DNA of 64,000 nucleotides, taken from NCBI RefSeq assembly GCF_044385915.1, contig NZ_JBISCC010000124.1, forward strand, positions 248,001 through 312,000. Reading direction: 5' to 3'. This document shows, in pieces, positions 16,959 through 26,558 of the stretch (position 1 is the first letter of the stretch; every line of letters starts with the position of its first letter). The stretch is from Thalassobellus citreus (GTDB taxonomy: Bacteria; Bacteroidota; Bacteroidia; Flavobacteriales; Flavobacteriaceae). Below the pieces are notes generated by a model. The model saw nothing but the letters and a program-made list of their open reading frames with translations. It was not told the origin of the DNA and did not search any database. Made by a program: the position numbers and the translations under genes.

Positions 16959-17681
16959 CTAATTTACAATATCTACAATAGATTTAATTTTATTATAATC
17001 TGAATGAACAAGAATACGCTCATCAAAAAATACTTTGCTATTCAAAGGAATATGTTCTAACTCATTGACATAATGTATTGTTGAAGCAGAACAATGCATT
17101 TCTTCAAACTTAGCATTTTTAAATAACAACACATTTTCTTTATTAATACCACTTCCTGGAAGTATAATAAGTTTATTAGTTGCTTGTTTTCTTAATGCTA
17201 AAAGATGTTTAAAACCACCTTCTGCTGAAGCTTCTTTTCCAGAAGTTAAAATTCTATCTACACCTATATTAATTAATTGTTCTAAAGCTTCAAAAGAATC
17301 TTTTACTTTATCAAATGCTCTATGAAATGTAAAAGGTAATGGTTTTGATAATTCTACTAATTCTTGGGTTCTTTCTACATCTATTGTATTATCGCTATTT
17401 AATACGCCAGATACGATACCGTTGCATCCGAGCTCTTTACATAGTTCAATATTAGTTTTCATAATATTAAACTCATTATCAGAATAATAAAAATTCCCAC
17501 TTCTAGGTCGTATTAAAATAAAAGCAGGGATAGATAAATTTTGTTTTACCTTTTTTATAAACCCATAAGACGGTGTTATACCTCCTAATGCTAACTCAGA
17601 ACATAATTCAACACGATCTGCTCCTGCTTTTTCTGCATTTATAACAGATAGATAAGATGATGCACAAATTTCTAATAGCAT
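16959..17681 (-). CDS. cutC: CutC-family TIM-barrel protein
   Basis: The 240-residue protein has the usual CutC length and signatures: LEICASSYLSVINAEKAGA at the N-terminus, DRVELCSELALGGITPS, IRPRSGNFYYSD, FHRAFD and RILTSGKEASAEGG. The family was first described as copper homeostasis, but that role is weakly supported. In Bacteroidota the gene is often found with amino-sugar and glycan genes. Here it lies between an FHS sugar permease and an unknown ORF, under a copy of the motif shared by the N-glycan genes, which favours a sugar-linked role. No signal peptide is present, so it is cytoplasmic. Confidence 0.9.
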   Translation of the reverse strand: MLLEICASSYLSVINAEKAGADRVELCSELALGGITPSYGFIKKVKQNLSIPAFILIRPRSGNFYYSDNEFNIMKTNIELCKELGCNGIVSGVLNSDNTIDVERTQELVELSKPLPFTFHRAFDKVKDSFEALEQLINIGVDRILTSGKEASAEGGFKHLLALRKQATNKLIILPGSGINKENVLLFKNAKFEEMHCSASTIHYVNELEHIPLNSKVFFDERILVHSDYNKIKSIVDIVN

Positions 17682-17730
17682 GTTTATATGTTGAATTTAA
17701 ATCTATATTAAAACGTTTCCTTAATTCTAA

Positions 17731-18057
17731 TTAGTCGTCGATTATACTATAGTTTTTATATATATGATTATAAATAGAATCCAACTTAGTGTTTGTTTTT
17801 TCGCAGACTACTTTAGATTTATTTACTATAGTAATTTGAAGGTTCATTTCTGTTTTTAATTTAATATCGCTTTTAATACTAAGCCATCCGTTAGGATAAT
17901 AAACTTTTAATCCTTCAGATTCATCTTGAAGAAATAAATCAAATTCTCCTGCAACCCAATTAATAAATTTCAAATAAATATCAATAGTCTCTATGTATTT
18001 TATCTTAATTAATTTGTAGTATGGTTTTGAATATATTATTCCTTCTTTAAAATCCAT
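17731..18057 (-). CDS. Small protein of unknown function
   Basis: The 108-residue protein (MDFKEGIIYSKPYYKLIKIK...) has no signal peptide, transmembrane segment or motif I recognise. It is mixed alpha/beta in character with a plausible amphipathic C-terminus. It ends 49 bases before the cutC start in the same direction and may be the first gene of a three-gene unit with cutC and the permease. It could be a genuine small gene or the remnant of a larger one; no homologue comes to mind. Confidence 0.5.
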   Translation of the reverse strand: MDFKEGIIYSKPYYKLIKIKYIETIDIYLKFINWVAGEFDLFLQDESEGLKVYYPNGWLSIKSDIKLKTEMNLQITIVNKSKVVCEKTNTKLDSIYNHIYKNYSIIDD

Positions 18058-18172
18058 ATTCTATGATAGCTGATTTTTTTACGGGTATTAATTAAATAGA
18101 AAATAGGAATAAACCTTTTTGAATTTCTATTGACTATAAAAAAAGTAAGATTATAAGTAGAAATGAAACTAT

Positions 18173-18185
18173 TTCGACAGACAAC
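18173..18185 (-). promoter_or_regulatory. Copy of the shared motif (GTTGTCTGTCGAA on minus) upstream of the cutC group
   Basis: On the plus strand the site reads TTCGACAGACAAC followed by ATTTG. It matches the sites before susC (26401) and nagB (60871) at TTCGAC and AnAAC with a two-base spacer. It lies 116 bases before the start of the small ORF ending at 18057 and is followed in the gene direction by AT-rich promoter-like sequence. The rest of the 159-base gap after the FG-GAP gene shows nothing else clear. Confidence 0.4.
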
Positions 18186-18216
18186 ATTTGGATAAAGACC
18201 AAGGATAGTTTTATAT

Positions 18217-21200
18217 TTATTCTATTTTAATAATTTGAAGTATGTCATTATTATTCGCAACTAATAAAAATTCATCTTCTCCACTTTTTAGCAATCTTAT
18301 TTTTTTAGAGTCATTATTAATAAAAAGTCCGCTTTCGTTAATGCTTTTTGGAGAAAAATTTCCTTTCCCATCACCTAACATTAATAAACCAGTACCAGCA
18401 TCATTTCTAGGTGTTTCAATTTCAAAAGCAAATAAATTATTTATTGTTAAAATATCTAAATGTCCGTCATTATTAAAATCTTTAACTAAAAGATCATTAA
18501 TATTAGAAAATTGAGCTTGTATTGGAAGTGTTGATAATTTAAAATTTCCATTACCTGAATTTTCAATATATGCTGATGCAAACGTATCTGTTTTGTAATG
18601 CAATGCCTCTTTTAGATTGTTTTTTCCATACACATCATCTATTTCTAATGAAGCAAATACATCATACTTTTTAAATTCCTTTTTTAGCTTCGGTATTTGT
18701 TGAGAAGAACATGAAAAGCCTCTTAGAGGATAATGTTTTTCATTATTATAATAGCCAAGTACTATATCACTACTTCCATTATTATCAAAATCAGAATAAT
18801 AAATATCAAAAGGTGTTTCTTTGGTTGTTTTGTATTTATTATTCAACCCTAAATTCCCAACAATAAAGTCTATATCTCCATCATTATCAAAATCTCCTTT
18901 TTCAATACTAAACCACCAACCTGAAGTGTCTTCTAAATCTTTTAAAGCTGTTTTTGATAGTTTACCATTTTCATTTTTAAAAACTGTTATTGGCATCCAT
19001 TCGCCTACAATTATTAAATCTGAATCTCCATCATTATCATAATCAGCCCAAATAGCATCAGTAACCATTCCTATATCTTTTAACTCAGGGGCTATATCAT
19101 CTGTTCTGTTTATTAATTTGCCGTTTTCATTTTTAAAAAACATGCTAGATACAGGTAATGGGTATTGATGAGGTATATGTCTACCTCCTACAAAAATATC
19201 GACATCACCATCATTATCATAATCGGTAGCTTTAACAACGGATCCGCTAGTAGCATCATTATTAAATGTTTCATCTTTATTAAAATGTCCTGTACCATCA
19301 TTCATGTACAAACGATCTATGTAATGAGAATCTTTGTTGTTATATTTATTTCCACCACTTACAACATATAAATCTTGATAACTATCTCCATTAATATCGA
19401 CAAATAAGGCATCTACATCTTCAAACCCTTTTTCTTTTTCCCAAAGGTTTTTTGAAGTTTTAGAGAAAGTTTCATCTTTATTTTGTTGATATAAAACGGC
19501 AGAATAATCAAAAGCACCACCAACAAATACATCCTCTAAACCATCATTGTTTACATCAGCTATTGCTAATGCAGGTCCAAATTCAGACATTTTATGAGGT
19601 AATAGTACTTGGTAATTATAATCATCAAAAATATTTTCGGTGTGGGTGAATTTTATAGAAGAAGTTTTAGTAATATCTGAGAAGCTAATATTCTTTTTTG
19701 TTTTAATTTGTTTAGTTACTGTTGTATTGTCATTAGATAATTTAAAAATCTGATTTATTGAAGGGTTATAAAGTGTTGATTGCTTTAAATTTGGCCAAAC
19801 AACAACGACACTGTCTATTTTCTTTGTGTTTCCAAGCCCAAAATGAATGTATGGCTCGCTTGTAGAAAACATCCCTCTAGCACTTGTTGTTTCTACCAAT
19901 TGACTTTTCCCAGCCGCATAATAGACACTTGCTTTAGTTCCTAAAATAGATGCGTTTTTTTTATCTTCTAATATGATTCTTAAAAAATTGTTTTTTGAAT
20001 TATTTCTAAGAATATGGGCTACTTCATTAACATTATTTATTACAAGATCGAGGTCACCATCATTGTCTAAGTCACCGTATGCTGCACCACTTGAAAATGT
20101 TTCTTTATTAATACCCCAATCTTTTGAGACATCCTGTAATTGATAACCATCAATATTTTTATATGATTTATTTTGAATTTTAGTAGAAGGGTATATGTTA
20201 GACATTTCTTTATAATCGACTACATCCCATATTTTTGAATACTCAATGTTACCATGAGCTTTTAAATAATCTTGTATTTTTTTATTTATATATAATTTTA
20301 TTTTAAAATCAGAATCTGTATTTCTTATATCTCTTAAAATACCATTAGTAACAAAAAGATCTTTTAAACCATCATTATCAAAATCTGCAATTAAGGGTGA
20401 CCAACTCCAATCTGTACTAGATACTCCAGACAATTGTCCTATTTCACTAAACGTGCCATTACCATTATTAAGTTGTAATGCATTATACATATATTGGTAA
20501 TGCCAACCTTTGTCAACAATATTCCAAAATTGCTTAGGATTCATACCACTCATGTTAGATTTTAATCTAAAATTATCGTTGGCAACCATGTCGACAGTGA
20601 AAATATCTAAAAGTAAATCATTATTCAAATCAGCAACATCTACTCCCATGCTAAAATATGAAGTATGTTTATATGCTGAGTTAGCAGTGTTTTTAAAAGT
20701 TTTATTTCCTTGATTTATATATATGGCATCAGGTGCGTCAAAATCGTTAGCAACAACAATATCTGGGTATCCATCTTTATTAAAATCACCAACATTAACT
20801 GCATTGGCATATGATGGATTTATTACATTGGCTGTTACTGAAACGTCATAAAATATTCCCTCTTTATTTTCATATAATCGTGGTGCATATTTTTCAGAGG
20901 TTAAATCTCCGTTTTCAGATAACGATTTATATTTGGAGTACATACCAGGGTTTGGAGGTTGACGTAGTAAAAAAACATCGAGATCACCGTCTAAATCATA
21001 ATCTAAAAATGCTGCTCCTCGTGTTCTAGTCGTATCACCAAGTCCAACTTTTTCGGCTACTTCACTAAATTTGTTTTTGCCTTTATTAATATATAGTTTA
21101 TTTCTTCTCCATTCAGGTTTGTCATCGTATAGTTCTTTGGTAATATAAATATCTAACAATCCATCGTTGTTAATATCTATAATTGAAACTGATGATGACC

Positions 21201-21522
21201 ACCCTTTATCAACACTTTCTATTCCAGACTTTTTAGTGATGTCTTCAAAAATAAAATTACCTTTGTTTATATATAATTTATCCTTTACTTGATTGCCACA
21301 GAAATAAATATCTAGCAATCCATCATTATTAATGTCTCCTAGACCTACTCCTGCTCCTTGGTAAAAATTGTCATAAATAAAAAAGTTCTCCGTTTCGTTT
21401 GCTCTTAATTTATTTTCAAAATTGACCTTAGATCGATTTGAAGAGATGTATTCAAAGAGTGGAGACGTTTGCCCTATTGATTTTAAAAAGACTAAAAAAA
21501 AGAGACTCAATATTTTTTTCAT
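18217..21522 (-). CDS. Secreted FG-GAP/VCBS-repeat protein with ASPIC/UnbV domain
   Basis: The 1101-residue protein has a signal peptide without lipobox Cys and many FG-GAP repeats of the type DxNxDGxxD (DINNDGLLDIYFCGN, DYDLDGDLDVFL, DFNKDGYPDIVVAND, DYDNDGDVDIFVGG). These form calcium-binding beta-propeller blades. Around 500-600 lies an ASPIC/UnbV segment (NNFLRIILEDKK, ARGMFSTSEPYIHFGLG, VVVVWPNLKQ). A second set of repeats fills the C-terminal half. Such proteins are surface or periplasmic and often bind carbohydrate or calcium. It follows the SusD gene at 21694 across a gap of 171 bases containing a hairpin, so it may be read partly through or from its own promoter. The position resembles that of surface glycan-binding proteins in PULs. 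Confidence 0.88.
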   Translation of the reverse strand: MKKILSLFFLVFLKSIGQTSPLFEYISSNRSKVNFENKLRANETENFFIYDNFYQGAGVGLGDINNDGLLDIYFCGNQVKDKLYINKGNFIFEDITKKSGIESVDKGWSSSVSIIDINNDGLLDIYITKELYDDKPEWRRNKLYINKGKNKFSEVAEKVGLGDTTRTRGAAFLDYDLDGDLDVFLLRQPPNPGMYSKYKSLSENGDLTSEKYAPRLYENKEGIFYDVSVTANVINPSYANAVNVGDFNKDGYPDIVVANDFDAPDAIYINQGNKTFKNTANSAYKHTSYFSMGVDVADLNNDLLLDIFTVDMVANDNFRLKSNMSGMNPKQFWNIVDKGWHYQYMYNALQLNNGNGTFSEIGQLSGVSSTDWSWSPLIADFDNDGLKDLFVTNGILRDIRNTDSDFKIKLYINKKIQDYLKAHGNIEYSKIWDVVDYKEMSNIYPSTKIQNKSYKNIDGYQLQDVSKDWGINKETFSSGAAYGDLDNDGDLDLVINNVNEVAHILRNNSKNNFLRIILEDKKNASILGTKASVYYAAGKSQLVETTSARGMFSTSEPYIHFGLGNTKKIDSVVVVWPNLKQSTLYNPSINQIFKLSNDNTTVTKQIKTKKNISFSDITKTSSIKFTHTENIFDDYNYQVLLPHKMSEFGPALAIADVNNDGLEDVFVGGAFDYSAVLYQQNKDETFSKTSKNLWEKEKGFEDVDALFVDINGDSYQDLYVVSGGNKYNNKDSHYIDRLYMNDGTGHFNKDETFNNDATSGSVVKATDYDNDGDVDIFVGGRHIPHQYPLPVSSMFFKNENGKLINRTDDIAPELKDIGMVTDAIWADYDNDGDSDLIIVGEWMPITVFKNENGKLSKTALKDLEDTSGWWFSIEKGDFDNDGDIDFIVGNLGLNNKYKTTKETPFDIYYSDFDNNGSSDIVLGYYNNEKHYPLRGFSCSSQQIPKLKKEFKKYDVFASLEIDDVYGKNNLKEALHYKTDTFASAYIENSGNGNFKLSTLPIQAQFSNINDLLVKDFNNDGHLDILTINNLFAFEIETPRNDAGTGLLMLGDGKGNFSPKSINESGLFINNDSKKIRLLKSGEDEFLLVANNNDILQIIKIE

Positions 21523-21609
21523 ATCCTTAATTTTAAAAAGTAAATTAATATATGCTGATGATATTTAAATTGAATGTATTAATATTCTTAAAATATAATA
21601 TATGTTAAA

Positions 21610-21642
21610 AAAGAAAAGGAGAAATTAATTCTCCTTTTCTTT
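21610..21642 (-). terminator. Strong hairpin terminator after the second SusC/SusD pair
   Basis: AAAGAAAAGGAGAA (21610-21623), loop ATTAA, and its exact complement TTCTCCTTTTCTTT (21629-21642) form a 14-bp perfect stem. It lies 52 bases beyond the SusD stop in the leftward direction and is followed on the minus strand by TTTTAACATA. It should end or attenuate the SusC/SusD transcript before the FG-GAP gene, a usual way to make SusCD more abundant than what follows. Confidence 0.7.
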
Positions 21643-21693
21643 GACTAACTCTAAGTTAATTAATTTTTTTTATTATTAAAATTTAACAAATAA

Positions 21694-23181
21694 TTATTCA
21701 GCATCCCACCAAACTCTTGTTGTTAATAAATCTGGCCCTTGTGCAGAAATAGCTGCATTATAATTTTCAGCATTTGTTACAGCTTCAGAAGTATAATATA
21801 CTAATCTTCTTGGGATTGTTCCGTTTGTTACATTTCCTGGATAATTTACAGGTGTCAATACAGGGAAACCTGTTCTTCTCCAGTTAGCAAAAGCTTCATA
21901 TTCATTTAAGAATACCGCCGCCCAATACTGAGTATTTATTTGCTCTAAGGCATCAGTAGCATTATAAGGGTTAGCAGTTAAATAATCAGTTATATCAGTA
22001 TCACTTATAGTAGCATCTGCAGAATACATTTCAAGATATTTCATAGCAGCAGTAACACCCGCATTATAATGACTTTCAGCATCACCTCCAGCAAGCCCCC
22101 AACGTACAGCTGCTTCGGCTAGCATAAATTCAACTTCAGCATATGTTTGGAAGAACATTGGGGCATCTTCTCCTTGTAGAATATTTGAATTTACCTCAGA
22201 ATAAGTATCCATGTCAGAACCACCAACGTAGTCATCTAATGTTGTTGAATCATATCCATTAGGTAATCCTTTTTGTACTCCAGGATCACTATCACCGTCA
22301 GGTAAAGCAGCATAAATACTCAATCTAGGATCTCCTTGCAAGAAGTCAATGAATGTTTTGCTTATTCTTGAAGAACGATCTGCAGAGAAAACTTCTCCAT
22401 TAGCATTTTGAACAATACCGTTTCCTTCTTCATGTTGAACAAAAGCTATATCATCATTAGATTCCATTACACCTCCAGCTATTGCTGTAGTAACCCATTG
22501 TTGAGATAAAGCTACATCAGCTTTAACAATTCTTAAACCTAAACGTAGCATTAAAGAATATGCCCATTTTTTCCATTTAGATTGATCTCCACCGTAAAGA
22601 ATGTCTGCGTCACCTATATCGGCTATTCCACTTCCAAGTGAAGTTGCAGCCTCATTAAGTTCGTTTAGCATATCGCCATAAATGAATTCTTGACTATCAT
22701 AGGCAGGTCTTAAAATACCATCGACATATGCTTTTCCAGCTTCGCTGTATGGAATATCTCCGTAAAGATCTGTTAATTTACTATAAGCATATACTCTAAG
22801 TATTCTTGTCATTGCATATTCTGGAGAAGCTGTTAGTTCATTAGCTTCTAATTGAGCCATTATATCTTCAATAGATTTTATAGTTTGTGGGTATTGTGCT
22901 TCCCAAAATGCTCCTGAATAACCTTCACTTAATGTGTATTTATCACCGTTCCAATACCCTTGAGTACTTGCTAGGTGTTGCATCATAACTGAACAATAAA
23001 TAAAATTCCCTCTCCACGTTTCGTATCGTTGTCCTGCAGTATATAAAACAGCTTTTGGAAATTTGTATTTTATATCTATTTGTGTTGCAGCAGTTGGGTC
23101 TATGTTGATGTTTTCAAATCCATTGTCACAAGAAGTGAACATAAACATGGAAAATATCGCTAAATAAAATATATTTTTCAT
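21694..23181 (-). CDS. SusD-like outer-membrane lipoprotein (SusD-like 2 group)
   Basis: The 495-residue protein has a lipoprotein signal (MKNIFYLAIFSMFMFTSCDN, lipobox Cys at residue 18) and the opening FENINIDPTAAT typical of the shorter SusD-like 2 proteins. RILRVYAYSKLTDLYGDIPY and TYAEVEFMLAEAAVRWG are characteristic helices, and FANWRRTGFPVL lies near the C-terminus. It should cap the SusC barrel encoded 10 bases upstream and bind the imported glycan. Given the enzymes encoded upstream, N-glycan or glycopeptide is the likely ligand. Confidence 0.93.
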   Translation of the reverse strand: MKNIFYLAIFSMFMFTSCDNGFENINIDPTAATQIDIKYKFPKAVLYTAGQRYETWRGNFIYCSVMMQHLASTQGYWNGDKYTLSEGYSGAFWEAQYPQTIKSIEDIMAQLEANELTASPEYAMTRILRVYAYSKLTDLYGDIPYSEAGKAYVDGILRPAYDSQEFIYGDMLNELNEAATSLGSGIADIGDADILYGGDQSKWKKWAYSLMLRLGLRIVKADVALSQQWVTTAIAGGVMESNDDIAFVQHEEGNGIVQNANGEVFSADRSSRISKTFIDFLQGDPRLSIYAALPDGDSDPGVQKGLPNGYDSTTLDDYVGGSDMDTYSEVNSNILQGEDAPMFFQTYAEVEFMLAEAAVRWGLAGGDAESHYNAGVTAAMKYLEMYSADATISDTDITDYLTANPYNATDALEQINTQYWAAVFLNEYEAFANWRRTGFPVLTPVNYPGNVTNGTIPRRLVYYTSEAVTNAENYNAAISAQGPDLLTTRVWWDAE

Positions 23182-23191
23182 AGTGTTTTTT

Positions 23192-26100
23192 TTAAAATTT
23201 AATATTTAAACTTAATCCATAACTTCTTGTAGAAGGAAGACCAAAACGCTCTAGTCCTGCTCCAAAACTAGCATTAAAAGCAGACTCTGGGTCAATATTT
23301 TCTGTATGCTTCACAATGTAAAACAAGTTTCTAGCTATAAAAGAAATATTAGCACTAGAAATAAATGTCTTTGATAAAATGCTTGAAGGGAAGTTATACC
23401 CTAAACTGATTTCTCTAAATTTAATAAAATCTGCATTTTGCATATTTGCTTCAGCAATACCATAAAGTTTTTGATAATAAATGTTTACATTTTCTGGAGC
23501 TATAGTTGTTGTAAAATCTGCTCCAGAAGCATCAACACCACTAACTGTTAAGCCAGACTCTCTACCAACCAATGTATTTTTACTTGCTCCATAATAATTA
23601 GCAAATGCACTTGTTCCAGAAAAGATATCTGCTCCAAATTTAGCATCAATTAAGAAATTAAGATTAAAGTTTTTGTAACGGAAATTGTTTGTGATTCCCA
23701 TAGAGTAAGGTGCTACACCTTTTCCTAATATAGCGTTAGGTCCTTGCGTTGGAGTTCCATCACTATCATATTGTATTTTACCTTCGTCATTTCTCACAAA
23801 TGTCGATCCGTAAATAGCTCCAACAGGTTGTCCTACAATAGCTCCTGATTGAGAATTTACACCTACGGCTTGATCTCCAGAAAAGAATGGATTACCATCA
23901 GCATCAGTTTTAACAACTTCATTTTTGTTATAACCAAGGTTATACGTTACATCCCAACTAAAATTATCGGTTTCTATAGGAGTTCCTCTTAGTAAGAATT
24001 CAACCCCCTTATTTGTTACTTCTCCAATGTTTACTACAGCTGACTCATAACCTGTTGATCTTGAAATTGTAATAGGAACAATGTCATCAGTTGTTTTATT
24101 ACTATAATAAGCAAAATCTAGACTTAACCTGTTTTTTAAGAATTTCAGGTTTAGACCTATTTCATATTCTGATTTAGAGAAAGGCTTAAGGTTTATATTT
24201 GGTAATCTACTTGATGAAATACTTCCTAACGATATACTAGAACCTGTTCCTGTATAGGTGTCGGTAATACCATATGTAAGAGCAAGTGCATAAGGATCAC
24301 GAGCACCACCACCAATGTCAGAATATCCAGCACGTAATTTACCATAAGTTAACCATTCAGGCATTTCAAAAGCATCAGAAAAAAGGAAACTAGTACTTAC
24401 AGAAGGGTAAAAATATGAATTAGGAGCTGTTTTACCAGCAAGAGATAAAGTTGAAAACCAGTCATTTCTACCTGTTACAGTTAAGAATAGATAGTTGTCA
24501 TATGATAATTCTGTAGAAAAATATAAAGAACCTTTTTTTGTTTTATTAAGTTCATAGTCGTAGTTTTTAGTGTCAACATTAGATATATCTTCTAAATCGG
24601 GTATAACGAAATTTTGACCATTCAATTCTGTTTTTTCACTAGTGTATGTGTTACTGTTAGCACCCAATATCGTTTTTGTAGAAAATTTGTCTCCAAAATC
24701 CTTATCAATACCTAACATAATGTCAGCATCTATAGTTTTTACATTATAGGTTGTGTTAGACATTCCTCCTAATGGTTTATAAGCTGTGCCGAAAGGCTCA
24801 ATATTTATTATGCCAGCAGTAAATTGATCAATCCCAGCTCTACCTAGAACATATAACCAGTCAGTAACATCATATTTTAATGTCCCCGATCCAATAAATC
24901 TGTTCTTTTTTGTTTCATTACTAAATTTATAAGCAGCAAAATATGGGTTTTGATGGTAAATACTAGAGGATATTCTAAGTTCTGTTCCATCCTCATTATA
25001 ACCAGGTCTGTAATTATTTACATCAATATTTGCTGGAGATAAGGCTACAGTAAAATTACTGTTACCTGGAGAATCTGATAATCTAGGTCTATTATGTACA
25101 TTTTCTAAAATGTATTTACTACTAATGTCCAAAGTTAGTTTTTCAGACATGCTTACACCTGCATTTAAAGAGAATGACTTTCTGTTAATCCCAGAATTAG
25201 GAGTTATATCCTCATTAGTTAAATCTGTTGCAGAAAATCTGAAATTATAATCTTCACCACCTTTGCTTATTGCAACAGTATTTGTTAATGTACTTGCAGT
25301 TCTGTAGAATTTTTCAATATTATTTCCTGTATAGATATAAGGTCTACTAACACCATCAAATTGTACTGAATTTTCAACACTACCTAATTTAGAACCCCAA
25401 GATTGCATTCCAGCACCTGTAGCGTCATCTTGACTTGTTGCAGCAAGTTGATTAGTTCCTTGGCCATAATCAGTTTGAAAATCGTAAAGGTCTGTATTAA
25501 CAGTTTCCATAAGAGCAGAACTTGAAATTTCTACCCCAAAACCACTTTGAGATTTACCAGATTTTGTAGTAATTAAAATTACACCATCAGAAGCCGCAGA
25601 CCCATATAATGCAGCAGCAGCACCACCTTTTAACACACTAATACTTGCAATATCATCTGGATTAATACTTGAAATTCCATCACCAAAATCAGAGCCTCCC
25701 CATCTACTAGCAGATCCAAGGTTTTGGTTGTTAATAGGAATACCATCAACTACATATAGAGGTTGATTTGTTCCACTTACAGAAGATGCACCACGAATAA
25801 CAACTTTACTAGTACCAGATGGTCCTGTAGCCGAACCTGTAATATTTACACCAGCCACTTTACCTTGTAATGAATTAATAGCACTTACTTGTTTCACTGT
25901 AGCTAATTCTTCTCCACTAACTTGAGTTAAAGAATACCCTAAAGCTTTTTGTTCTCTTTTAATACCTAAAGCCGTTACAACAACTTCATCTAATTGTGCA
26001 GTATCCTCAGATAGAGATACATTTAAAGTTGTTGTACCCGTATAAGTAATTTCTTTTGTAGCATAACCTATATAGGAAACTACAAATGTTGCTGAATTAC

Positions 26101-26299
26101 TAGAAACAGTTATGCTGTATTTTCCATCAAAATCTGATGATACACCATTTGTTGTTCCTTTAACAACAATACTTGCTCCTGGTAGTGGAATACCACTGGA
26201 AGCATCAGTAATTGTCCCTGTTACTGTAGTTTGTGCCATAGCTGTTTGAAAGCTAAATAAGCAAAATACAAACAGTAGTTTTAGTACTTTTAGATTCAT
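23192..26299 (-). CDS. SusC/RagA-family TonB-dependent outer-membrane transporter (no STN domain)
   Basis: The 1035-residue protein has a signal peptide to about residue 22 (FCLFSFQTAMAQ). A carboxypeptidase-regulatory-like domain lies at about 24-100 (GTITDASSGIPLPGASIVVK), then a TonB-box region LDEVVVTALG at about 103-112. The plug carries SSINPDDIASISVLKGGAA and GVILITTKSG, and the barrel ends LSLNIKF. Unlike the SusC at 1788-5375 it has no STN domain and no nearby FecR or sigma gene, so a different regulator must act; the LytS/LytTR pair at 56.5-58.8 kb is the nearest candidate. It has its own upstream region of 259 bases with a shared motif copy. It should import the oligosaccharide handled by the exo-enzymes encoded at 26559-56373. 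Confidence 0.95.
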   Translation of the reverse strand: MNLKVLKLLFVFCLFSFQTAMAQTTVTGTITDASSGIPLPGASIVVKGTTNGVSSDFDGKYSITVSSNSATFVVSYIGYATKEITYTGTTTLNVSLSEDTAQLDEVVVTALGIKREQKALGYSLTQVSGEELATVKQVSAINSLQGKVAGVNITGSATGPSGTSKVVIRGASSVSGTNQPLYVVDGIPINNQNLGSASRWGGSDFGDGISSINPDDIASISVLKGGAAAALYGSAASDGVILITTKSGKSQSGFGVEISSSALMETVNTDLYDFQTDYGQGTNQLAATSQDDATGAGMQSWGSKLGSVENSVQFDGVSRPYIYTGNNIEKFYRTASTLTNTVAISKGGEDYNFRFSATDLTNEDITPNSGINRKSFSLNAGVSMSEKLTLDISSKYILENVHNRPRLSDSPGNSNFTVALSPANIDVNNYRPGYNEDGTELRISSSIYHQNPYFAAYKFSNETKKNRFIGSGTLKYDVTDWLYVLGRAGIDQFTAGIINIEPFGTAYKPLGGMSNTTYNVKTIDADIMLGIDKDFGDKFSTKTILGANSNTYTSEKTELNGQNFVIPDLEDISNVDTKNYDYELNKTKKGSLYFSTELSYDNYLFLTVTGRNDWFSTLSLAGKTAPNSYFYPSVSTSFLFSDAFEMPEWLTYGKLRAGYSDIGGGARDPYALALTYGITDTYTGTGSSISLGSISSSRLPNINLKPFSKSEYEIGLNLKFLKNRLSLDFAYYSNKTTDDIVPITISRSTGYESAVVNIGEVTNKGVEFLLRGTPIETDNFSWDVTYNLGYNKNEVVKTDADGNPFFSGDQAVGVNSQSGAIVGQPVGAIYGSTFVRNDEGKIQYDSDGTPTQGPNAILGKGVAPYSMGITNNFRYKNFNLNFLIDAKFGADIFSGTSAFANYYGASKNTLVGRESGLTVSGVDASGADFTTTIAPENVNIYYQKLYGIAEANMQNADFIKFREISLGYNFPSSILSKTFISSANISFIARNLFYIVKHTENIDPESAFNASFGAGLERFGLPSTRSYGLSLNIKF

Positions 26300-26351
26300 A
26301 AATTTAGTTTTTGAGTTAATAAATTTAATTTTTAATAAAATTTTTAGTGAG

Positions 26352-26366
26352 TTAACAATATGTTAA
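26352..26366. repeat. Small inverted repeat TTAACA-ATA-TGTTAA in the susC upstream region
   Basis: Six-base perfect arms with a three-base spacer lie 53-67 bases before the susC start at 26299 and 35 bases downstream (in the gene direction) of the shared motif at 26401. The position is right for an operator or a leader element. AT-rich repeats of this size can occur by chance in such DNA, so the call is weak. Confidence 0.25.
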
Positions 26367-26400
26367 ATCTATAAATCTATAGTGTTATTATTTATATTAT

Positions 26401-26413
26401 TTCGACCAATAAC
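26401..26413 (-). promoter_or_regulatory. Copy of the shared motif (GTTATTGGTCGAA on minus) upstream of the second susC
   Basis: The plus strand reads TTCGACCAATAAC followed by AAATTTG. The site is 102 bases before the susC ATG. It matches the sites at 60871 and 56433 at TTnGACnnATAAC. The 259-base gap 26300-26558 around it also holds the inverted repeat at 26352-26366 and otherwise only AT-rich sequence. Confidence 0.45.
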
Positions 26414-26558
26414 AAATTTGAAAAGGCGTTGGGAGTAATTTGGTGTTAATAATAATAAAATATTTAATTTTTCTTAAAAAAACAGTTAAAAGAATATACG
26501 AAAATCACTACTCTAGGGAATGATTTTTTAATAATACAAAAATAATGTTATTATAAAA

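Noticed and set aside
18095..18131. AATAGAAA...TTTCTATT inverted repeat after the FG-GAP gene
   Set aside because: Long 21-base loop, no GC pairs to speak of and no clear U-tract; not convincing as a terminator or operator.
18217..21522. Tandem aspartate-rich repeats as a DNA repeat array
   Set aside because: The repeats are protein-level FG-GAP blades with divergent DNA; there is no repeat-spacer regularity, so neither CRISPR nor satellite.
23192..26299. Second SusC as part of a sigma/FecR-controlled system
   Set aside because: It starts directly with the carboxypeptidase-like domain, has no STN domain, and no sigma or FecR gene is near.
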